From the IMG/VR virus record IMGVR_UViG_3300009790_000083, positions 1 to 22,317 of that record: a DNA stretch of 22,317 nt. One strand, written 5' to 3'. Numbering within the stretch: position 1 is the first letter of the stretch; the number at the start of each line of letters is the position of its first letter. Origin of the DNA: a virus. A program made the position numbers and the translations under genes. Positions 5,642 through 13,000 of the stretch are shown here, in pieces. Below the pieces are notes generated by a model. That model saw only the letters and a list, made by a program, of their open reading frames with translations, ran no database searches and had not been told where the DNA came from.

Positions 5642-6178
5642 ATGTCATCTCCAGCAGCAATTTATGGCGGTATGTGTAGTGGGCATGGTACTGGAATGTG
5701 TTCTTCACACCATCAAGGTTTAGGTGGTGGTATCCTTGGTGGGTGTCCTCACTCTCCTACCGACGCACGGATAATACCAGTTGCAGTAGCAGCGATGAAT
5801 GCTACTACGCTTTGGCCACCTTTAGTATTAGGTCCAGTTATGGCCTTTTCAAATGTGGTAATTAATGGTAGTATACCTATACGTGATCAAGATATTATCA
5901 CTCCTCATCCTACTGCCAGTGTACATGCTACAACATCTGCAGGATATAAGTGTTACTTTACTACAACAACCCCTGCTTGGCATTGTACAATAGGTGTTGC
6001 TGCTGGAAGAGAGACTGCTGCTGGACACTCAAGGAAGTTATTTGCGACAACTAAGACTGTTTGGATCAATGGGATGAGGGCAGGTAAGGTAGGTGATTTA
6101 TTAGGAGATGCTACTCCCGCATTTCCTTGTACATCTGTCGTAGCAAAAGGGAGTATTAATGTATTTGTTGGTGTTTAA
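5642..6178 (+). CDS. PAAR-like tail-tip (spike) protein (178 aa)
   Basis: Encodes 178 residues. Two copies of the PAAR-type strand-turn pattern are visible: VVINGSIPIRDQDIITPHP (residues 72-90) and VWINGMRAGKVGDLLGD (140-156), the latter close to the classic V-x-I-N-G-x-x-A-x-x-G-D form, ending with a beta strand SINVFVGV. PAAR proteins form a metal-stabilised cone that sharpens the tip of the phage central spike (gp5 in T4) or the T6SS VgrG. Candidate metal ligands include His37, His89, His95, His114 and Cys163. The N-terminus adds a Gly/Cys/His-rich stretch (Cys12, His15, Cys20, His23, His24, Cys35), more than a minimal PAAR domain needs. It starts two bases after the 804-residue virion gene and lies two bases before the next gene, so all are probably made together late in infection. 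Confidence 0.8.
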   Translation: MSSPAAIYGGMCSGHGTGMCSSHHQGLGGGILGGCPHSPTDARIIPVAVAAMNATTLWPPLVLGPVMAFSNVVINGSIPIRDQDIITPHPTASVHATTSAGYKCYFTTTTPAWHCTIGVAAGRETAAGHSRKLFATTKTVWINGMRAGKVGDLLGDATPAFPCTSVVAKGSINVFVGV

Positions 6179-6180
6179 TT

Positions 6181-6330
6181 ATGGCAAAATCTAGTACAGG
6201 TTCTTGGGCAACGGGAAATTATGTACCCGCAAGACCTAAAAAAACGAGACAAGGTAGGAGTCAAAACACAAATTTCTCTGCTTCTTCTCGAAATAACGCA
6301 AAAAAACGATATAGAGGTCAAGGAAGATGA
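6181..6330 (+). CDS. Small basic protein (49 aa)
   Basis: Encodes 49 residues starting MAKSSTGSWATGNYV and ending KKRYRGQGR. It is strongly basic (Arg/Lys-rich with almost no acidic residues) and low in hydrophobic residues, so it is likely disordered and able to bind nucleic acid or an acidic partner. It follows the PAAR gene by two bases and overlaps the heme oxygenase start in an ATGA (6327-6330). The tight junctions on both sides are the main evidence for a real gene. Family unknown. Confidence 0.7.
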   Translation: MAKSSTGSWATGNYVPARPKKTRQGRSQNTNFSASSRNNAKKRYRGQGR

Positions 6331-6974
6331 GTTTACGTGAAGCAACTGCTGAAAATCATAAAAATGCGGAAAAACAACCGTTTGTAGGCATTATGTTTGG
6401 TGGAAAACTGCCAGATGAGGTATATGCAATATATTTGTGGAATTTATACCTACAATATGAAACTTTAGAGACATTTGCTCACGAAGCTGGAGTTCTTAAT
6501 ACAGATGAACTAGCGGAATTGTATCGAGCACCTAAAATTAAGGAAGATTATAAGGAATTGTGGCACAGACCTACAAATCCACCTACTCTTCAGACTACTT
6601 TAGACTTTAAAAAGCATCTTCAGGGCATATCTGATGATCCAAAGGCACTTATGGCACATTGTTACACTCGTCACATGGGTGATTTGAGTGGTGGACAAAT
6701 GTTAAAAGCAAGAGTACCTGGTTCTGCTAGAATGTACGAATTTGAAAATACTGATGAATTAAAAGGAAAAATCCGTGAAAAACTCAGTGATGATCTTGAA
6801 GATGAGGTAAAAATCGCATATGACTTTGCTACTAAGATGTTTGCGGAGATGTTAATGTATCTTCCACCAGAATTACATAAACCTGCAGATGCACCTCCAG
6901 TAAATAAGGCAAATTCAGAAAGACCTGCGGATGGTGAAGTTTCTTGGGAACCTGAAGAGGAGGAAGAAGAGTAA
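6327..6974 (+). CDS. ho1: Heme oxygenase (biliverdin-producing), 215 aa
   Basis: Encodes a heme oxygenase, which opens heme to biliverdin, CO and iron using reduced ferredoxin in cyanobacteria; cyanophages use such enzymes for bilin synthesis. The N-terminal LREATAENHKNAE matches the proximal helix, making His11 the likely axial heme ligand. ALMAHCYTRHMGDLSGGQ (residues 107-124) is the family signature, with Asp119 equivalent to the catalytic distal-helix Asp. The residue before M-G-D is His where Tyr is usual. The catalytic core ends near residue 184, followed by a Pro-rich linker and an acidic tail (WEPEEEEEE) that I do not know from cyanobacterial HO1. It is somewhat shorter than the roughly 240 residues of cyanobacterial enzymes. 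The start overlaps the upstream gene in ATGA, with GAGG at 6314-6317. The neighbours are tail genes and an Fe(II) oxygenase, with no bilin reductase visible in the window. Confidence 0.88.
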   Translation: MSLREATAENHKNAEKQPFVGIMFGGKLPDEVYAIYLWNLYLQYETLETFAHEAGVLNTDELAELYRAPKIKEDYKELWHRPTNPPTLQTTLDFKKHLQGISDDPKALMAHCYTRHMGDLSGGQMLKARVPGSARMYEFENTDELKGKIREKLSDDLEDEVKIAYDFATKMFAEMLMYLPPELHKPADAPPVNKANSERPADGEVSWEPEEEEEE

Positions 6975-6976
6975 TT

Positions 6977-7588
6977 ATGGCAGTTGAAATGTTTAATCCT
7001 CGGTGGTATTATCGAGGAGATGTGAAACCTGAAGGTCAAAAACAAATTAAGGATTTATTTGAGAAATATTTAAATGATCCTCGATATTTCAATAAACCCG
7101 AAAGTTGGGAATGTACATGTTCAAGTTCTTGGGAAAGACCCGAAAATGAGGAACTTCCTTGGATACAATGGTTAGAGGTATTAAAACCTCATCTGAATGA
7201 ATTTGTAGAGGAAATGAAACCTAAAACACATATTCAGATAATTCCTCAACAAGCTTGGGCAAATCATTACGATACTGGTCATTATCAAGAATACCATAAA
7301 CATAGTGGTGTTTCTACTAATATCAGTGTTGTTTACTTTTATGATATTCCTGAAGATGATTGTGGGTTCAGATTTAATAATGATGAGTTCTATGAATACG
7401 ATGGTTCTGGGTTAGATTCCCTTTTTGAACTTCCTGTAGGGTTTTATGTAACACCAAAGGATATTAAAACTGGAAGTGTTGTGATGTTCCCCTCTCATTA
7501 TGCTCATTCTGTAGTTCCTAATAGGTCAAATAAGAGAAGAACTACCATGTCTGCTAATATATTCATAATTCCCCAAAATCCAGCATAA
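6977..7588 (+). CDS. 2-oxoglutarate/Fe(II)-dependent oxygenase-like protein (203 aa)
   Basis: Encodes 203 residues with the double-stranded beta-helix pattern of 2OG-Fe(II) oxygenases, closest by eye to the 2OG-FeII_Oxy_5 type common in cyanophages. EYHKHSGVSTNISVVYFYD (residues 105-123) carries an H-x-H pair (His107, His109) where most superfamily members have H-x-D/E. The distal ligand is probably His177 in FPSHYAHSVVPN, with Arg187/Arg188 placed to bind 2-oxoglutarate. Such enzymes hydroxylate or demethylate protein, nucleic acid or small molecules; the substrate here is unknown. The N-terminal 80 residues are helical and Trp-rich. It starts two bases after the heme oxygenase, whose acidic-tail codons supply GGAGG (6959-6963) upstream of this ATG. 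Both enzymes use iron chemistry and O2, but a functional link is inference. Confidence 0.75.
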   Translation: MAVEMFNPRWYYRGDVKPEGQKQIKDLFEKYLNDPRYFNKPESWECTCSSSWERPENEELPWIQWLEVLKPHLNEFVEEMKPKTHIQIIPQQAWANHYDTGHYQEYHKHSGVSTNISVVYFYDIPEDDCGFRFNNDEFYEYDGSGLDSLFELPVGFYVTPKDIKTGSVVMFPSHYAHSVVPNRSNKRRTTMSANIFIIPQNPA

Positions 7589-7591
7589 ATA
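7585..7591 (+). promoter_or_regulatory. Possible T4-type late promoter (ATAAATA)
   Basis: ATAAATA overlaps the stop codon of the upstream oxygenase gene and lies 28 bases before the gp25 ATG, in one of the few true gaps (30 bases) between virion genes. It resembles the late promoter core of T4-like phages. A late start serving gp25, gp6 and the giant gene would fit. Confidence 0.45.
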
Positions 7592-7618
7592 ATAATTGCA
7601 AGGGGTTTTTATGGTTAA

Positions 7619-8038
7619 ATGGCATTCAAAGAGGTTACAGGTAAGGATTTAAAGTTATCTCGTAGTTTTAAAGACATAAACCTTAGTATGGGGAGTAATC
7701 CTTTTACTAAGGATGTTTCTGTGGTCAAAAATAATAATGCTATAAAACAATCCATACGGAATTTAGTTCTGACTTCTCCTGGTGAAAAATTATTTCAACC
7801 TTGGTTGGGATGTAGAGTAAAAGAGATGCTTTTCGAGCCTCTAGACATGTTTACGGCCCAAAGTATTCAAGATGAGATAATAAATACCATTAACCAACAT
7901 GATGAGCGTATACAGTTGCAAAGTGTAGAAGTTATCCCCAATATAGGGAATGACAGATTAAATATTAGTATTGAATATAAAATTGTAGGTATACCAATAG
8001 TTGAAACAGTCGATTTCGTACTACAGAGACCTGAATAA
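7619..8038 (+). CDS. 25: Baseplate wedge subunit gp25 (139 aa)
   Basis: Encodes the gp25-like baseplate wedge protein, length close to T4 gp25. gp25 forms the core bundle with gp6 and gp53 and is thought to start sheath assembly; it shares a fold with T6SS TssE. Visible hallmarks are the N-terminal strand with DINLSMGSNPFTKDVSVV, the helix NAIKQSIRNLVLTSPGEKLF (residues 40-59), and the loop FEPLD at 72-76, equivalent to the conserved E-P-R of the family with Leu in place of Arg. The C-terminal strands (residues about 100-137) end in ETVDFVLQRPE. The start is ATG 7619; AAGGGG at 7601-7606 is better spaced for an ATG at 7611, which opens only a 13-codon frame. The stop overlaps the gp6 start (TAATG). 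Confidence 0.93.
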   Translation: MAFKEVTGKDLKLSRSFKDINLSMGSNPFTKDVSVVKNNNAIKQSIRNLVLTSPGEKLFQPWLGCRVKEMLFEPLDMFTAQSIQDEIINTINQHDERIQLQSVEVIPNIGNDRLNISIEYKIVGIPIVETVDFVLQRPE

Positions 8039-10065
8039 TGCAACCGAATAATTTAACAGCATTAGATTTTGAAGATGTTAAAGCTTCCATTAAATCGTAT
8101 CTTAGAACTAGAAATGAGTTCTCTGATTATGATTTTGAGGGGTCTGCTTTATCTTATCTGGTAGATACTTTAGCATATAACACATATTATACGGCATTTA
8201 ACGCTAATATGTCGATGAATGAGGCATTTTTGCCGTCTGCTACAGTAAGGGACAATGTTGTTAATATTGCCAAACTTTTAAATTATGTCCCTAGATCAAT
8301 ACTTGCTTCTAAGGCATGTTTAACGTTCTCTGTGCAGACACAACAGACAAATGGGGCATATCCCTCAACTGTTACTTTAAGGAAAGGTCCAGTGGCATCT
8401 GGAGGTAATTTTATTTGGAATATTCTCGAATCAAAAACAGCAGAAGTTAATACTACAACAGGTGTTGCGTTATTTGATAATGTTGAGGTAAAAGAGGGAT
8501 CTATTATCAATTATGAGTATGTTGTTAATACATTCCAAACACAGAATTTTATAGTACCATCAGAAGACGTTGATATTAATACTTTAGTTGTTAAAGTCAA
8601 GGCAAACGAAACTTCTACAACATCCGACCTCTATAATAAGGTAGATACAGTTACTAATTTAACTGCTACTACAAGGGTTTATTTCCTCTCTGAAGGTGAG
8701 GATATGAGATATGAATTGAGATTTGGTGATGATAGTGTAGGTAGAAAACTTAAAGATGGTGAGGTTATCGAATTAGAATATCTGGTAACTTCAGGAACCG
8801 AAGCAAATGAGATTAATGATTTTGATTATATCGGTAATATAACTGATAATTTAGGTATTACCTATGCTACAGGAAATATAACAGTAGGTATGAAGCAAAA
8901 ATCCCAATTGGGTGAAATTGCTGAAACTATAGAATCTATCAAATATAATGCTCCAAGATACTACTCTTCTCAGTATAGAGCAGTAACAGCACAAGATTAT
9001 GCTGTTATTACTAAAAACATCTATTCTAATGCAGATAGTGTTATTGCTTATGGTGGAGATGCATTACAACCCCCAATTTACGGTAAAGTTTACATTGCAG
9101 TAAAAACTAAGACGGGATCTATGCTTAATGATGCAACTAAAAAGAGTATTGCTGCAGATCTTAGAAAATATGCGATGGCATCTATTGATCCTGTAATTAT
9201 TGACCCAGACGATCTATACATCTATCCAAAACTATTTGTTTTATACGATACTGGTGTTACCAATAATACTTCCCAAATAAAGACTGATATTCAATCAGCA
9301 ATTAATGATTGGGCATCTCAAACACAAATTAATAACTTTAACTCAACATTTAAGAGTCAACAATTCCAGAAAGCAGTTACTTTAGCAAATAAAGCAATTA
9401 GTGACGTTTCTCTTCAGTTGACTATCCTAAAATACATTAAACCAATCACTAACCAGACAAATACTTATTGTGTATCTACTGGTTCTAGTCTTTATAATAG
9501 TGCTCCGAGTAATACAGACGGAACAGCATGTAAGAAAGAACCTGTAATCCTCTCAGGAACCTTTAGAACTGCTGATAGACCAGGAATTGATCAACAGTTT
9601 GAAGATGATGGTTTCGGCAAACTCAGGACGTTTTATAACACAGGTAATAAGAAAGTTTACACTAATAACTCTGCTGGTACTGTAAATTATGATACTGGTG
9701 AAATTTGTATTGGACCAATTACTTGTGTAGGTGCTGGAGATGATGTCCCACTTACAACTAACTTAAATCTTACTGATAGTGTAACTGGAACAGGATCTGT
9801 TATTGATACTGGTCTTTTAGCGACTGATTTATCAATTCCTGTTCTATTCATACCGTCAAACATATCAGCAATTCCAGCATCAACCCCTGGAACTATTCTT
9901 AGTATTGTAAGTCCAGAAGTTACTGTAGCCGCTATTGGCACACCACCACCTTCGACTATACCACTAAATAGTTTGACACCAACAGTCTTCGCTCAACCAC
10001 CTACTACTATCGTGGTCGATGCTATAACCAACACTGGTTCACTAACCACTTCGAGTTGTTTCTAA
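8038..10065 (+). CDS. 6: Baseplate wedge subunit gp6 (675 aa)
   Basis: Encodes the gp6/baseplate-J-type wedge protein, the ring-forming structural core of the T4 baseplate. The N-terminus (residues 1-95) is characteristic: LTALDFEDVKASIKSYL, then DYDFEGSALSYLVDTLAYNT and NVVNIAKLLNYVPRS. Central beta domains include YELRFGDDSVGRKLKDGE (about residues 225-242) and the helical SQYRAVTAQDYAVITKNI segment (about 314-331). Residues 515-565 (ADRPGIDQQFEDDGFGKL, then NYDTGEICIGPI) look like the usual C-terminal domain. The last 100 or so residues are a Pro/Thr/Ile-rich low-complexity extension ending SSCF. Length is near T4 gp6 (about 660). It is coupled to gp25 by a TAATG overlap and followed five bases later by the giant gp7-like gene. 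Confidence 0.92.
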   Translation: MQPNNLTALDFEDVKASIKSYLRTRNEFSDYDFEGSALSYLVDTLAYNTYYTAFNANMSMNEAFLPSATVRDNVVNIAKLLNYVPRSILASKACLTFSVQTQQTNGAYPSTVTLRKGPVASGGNFIWNILESKTAEVNTTTGVALFDNVEVKEGSIINYEYVVNTFQTQNFIVPSEDVDINTLVVKVKANETSTTSDLYNKVDTVTNLTATTRVYFLSEGEDMRYELRFGDDSVGRKLKDGEVIELEYLVTSGTEANEINDFDYIGNITDNLGITYATGNITVGMKQKSQLGEIAETIESIKYNAPRYYSSQYRAVTAQDYAVITKNIYSNADSVIAYGGDALQPPIYGKVYIAVKTKTGSMLNDATKKSIAADLRKYAMASIDPVIIDPDDLYIYPKLFVLYDTGVTNNTSQIKTDIQSAINDWASQTQINNFNSTFKSQQFQKAVTLANKAISDVSLQLTILKYIKPITNQTNTYCVSTGSSLYNSAPSNTDGTACKKEPVILSGTFRTADRPGIDQQFEDDGFGKLRTFYNTGNKKVYTNNSAGTVNYDTGEICIGPITCVGAGDDVPLTTNLNLTDSVTGTGSVIDTGLLATDLSIPVLFIPSNISAIPASTPGTILSIVSPEVTVAAIGTPPPSTIPLNSLTPTVFAQPPTTIVVDAITNTGSLTTSSCF

Positions 10066-10070
10066 GTTAG

Positions 10071-13000
10071 ATGACAAATATCAATAAGGTTTCTCAGGCA
10101 ATTAATGCCCAAACACCTGAGTTTATCAGGAGTGATTATACTTTATTCAATAAATTTATTGAATATTACTATAGATCACAGGAAAAAACTGGTTTAGGGC
10201 AGAATTTACTTAACAACTTCCTTCAGTATCTTGATATTGATAAGTTGGATATTAGTATACTCGATGGTGCGACTAAGGTAGTAGAAGATGTAAAATCAAC
10301 AGACGAAACGATAGTAGTAGAATCAATTGATACATTTTTAGAGAAGAATGGATCAGTATTGATAGGTGATGAGGTAATATATTACGAGAAAACGACTTCT
10401 GCTCCAAATATAGCGTTAAGTCCAGGTATTTCATATAATCAGGTAAAATTAAAGTGGACTGGTCTTGCCAATCCCCTTAGATCTTTTGATGGTACAACTA
10501 GATCATTCCCATTAACTTCACAGAATAATCCAGTTGCTCCACCTTCTGCACAACACTTGATTGTTAGTGTTTATGGTGAAACTTTAATTCCAAATACTGA
10601 TTATACTATTAGTGGAACCAATATTGTATTTACAACTGCTCCTAGACAAAAATTAGCATCTGATGGAGAGAGTTTTACTTATATTACTTACTTAAGTGGT
10701 TTTGTTGAGAATACTATTGTTGGAACAGATAATATTTCTAATACTTTTGGTGATAATAAGAGACAATTTACTCTTACTAGGAATGGTGTAAGATATGCAC
10801 CAGAAATTACCGAATATGTTGTTGCTGTATATGATAATAAACTTTTAATACCTAAAGTAGACTTCTTCCTTGATGATGATCAGTTTATATTTAAAGATGC
10901 TCCTCTAAATGGTAGGGCATTATCAGTATATTGTATTGAGGCACCTATTCCTTCTTTCGGTTCTAATGCTGTAGGATATTCTCGTGTTAATGATGCTGGT
11001 AATGTTACTAGTATTGCAATTAACGCAAATGGTACTAATTATAGATTTGAGTATCCACCAAAAGTCTCTATTAACTCAGATACTGGTAGTGGTGCTTCTG
11101 CAACTGCTTTAGTTAATGGTATTAAGAGTGTTTCTCTTCTAGATGGTGGTAAAGGTTATAGTGATACTAACCCACCTACTGTTGTTATTCAATCTCCAAC
11201 TAAAACTGGATCTAGTATAGCATCTGTTAAGGCAACTGTTACTAATGGTGAGGTTTCTGGACTTGAAGTTACCAATTCTGGTAGTGGATATACTTTTACT
11301 CCTAGACTTACTTTCTTACAACCTGGCGGTGCTATATTAGGTGCTCCAACGGTTACTAGTGGTCAAATAACTGGTACTATACCAATTACTAATGCTGGTC
11401 AAGGATATACAACAGTTCCAACCATTTATGTTGATGAACCAACTGGTGCTAACCCAATTAAGGCAAATTTAAGAGCAGTTTTAACAGATGGAAAGGTTAC
11501 TGGTGTTACTATAATAAATGCTGGTCAAGGATATGAAACTGTACCTAGAATAGCAATTATCGACCCAGTTGGTGCTCAAATTCTTCAAACATCGGTTGAT
11601 GGTGATGGTCGTGTTATCAATATTGAGATTTTAAGTGGTGGTAGTGGATATGAAGATACTCCATCGGTTTATATTGTAGATGATAGAGTAAATGATCAAG
11701 GAACCTATATTGGTGGTACTGGAGCAACTGCTATAGCATCAATTTTCAATGGTCAGATCATTGATATCAATATTACCAACTTTGGTACTGGATATAGTGC
11801 TGTAACACCTCCTAAAATTGTAATTCAGGCACCACCTTCTGCAGAAGCATCTGCTACTATTGGTTTGAATGAAGTTACTGGATTTACTGTAAATCAGCAA
11901 GGTAGTGGATATACAAAGGCACAATTTGAAGGATGTGCTAGAGCAGCAAGTGCAATTAAGGAATATACCGAAGATGGTAACGCAGTATTCTCTAATAACA
12001 CTATTGCAGCAGCTGCAACTAAAGATACTGCTGTTAAGTGTCTAGATGCTGTATTTGTTAAAAGATTACTTGATAAGTACACAGAACAGTTCTTACCTGA
12101 TGTTCCTAGTTTAGATTATACAAAAATTGATGTTAGAAACTCCATTAAGACAATTAAGGATTTCTATTCATCTAAAGGTACTTCTTATAGTATTGCTTAC
12201 TTATTTAAGTTACTATATGGTGAAACAGTAAGTATTTCTTATCCAAAAGATCAAATAATCAAACCTTCTGATGCTACTTGGTCTATTGACACTATTCTTC
12301 GTGCAACTTTAGTTAGTGGCAATCCTGACAATATTAGAGATGGTTTATTAACTCAAGATGCTGATATTGCAGATACTAATGTATTAGCAGCAAGTGCTTT
12401 AATAGAAAACTTTATTTCTATTAAAACATCAGAAACAGAGATATTTGAGTTAGTTTTATCTGAAGAAACTATTTCTGGGACATTTACCGTACCTTATAAG
12501 ACAAGACTTGCCGAACCATTATCTACAACTGCTGGAATTATTACGGTTGACTCTACTATTGGTTGGCCAGAAAGAAATGGTGAATTTGTTATAGGTTCAG
12601 GTGCTACAGCAGAAATTGTACAATATAAGGAAAAATCACTTAACCAGTTTATAGAATGTACTCGTTCTGTAAATGGTATTGTTGAAGATTGGGATTCTGC
12701 TACTGAAATAGCATCAAACTTCAAAGTATATGTTAATAAAGGGACTTCTCAAGAAGTTGTGATGAATATTGTTGGTATTGTTGACGCAGAGCAAACAACA
12801 CTAACAGATACTGGATCTTACTACTTACCAGGTGATAAACTAACTGTTTCTAAGTTAGGTGGTACTGGTGATGGTTCAGACTTAAAAACTTGGTTATATA
12901 ACGTTAAAAAGTTGATTACTGTGACATCTATCAGTTATGGTGGTGTTAATAATCAATCTGCAACTGTTACATGTGCTAATGCTCATGGTCTTCTTGTTGG

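Noticed and set aside
6671-7045. Minus-strand frame of 124 codons
   Set aside because: Antisense to the heme oxygenase and 2OG oxygenase genes; low-complexity serine-rich product reflecting the GAA/GAG codons of the opposite strand.
7571-7610. Terminator before gp25 (CCCC...GGGG-TTTTT)
   Set aside because: Only four base pairs with a loop of about 28 bases; not a credible stem.
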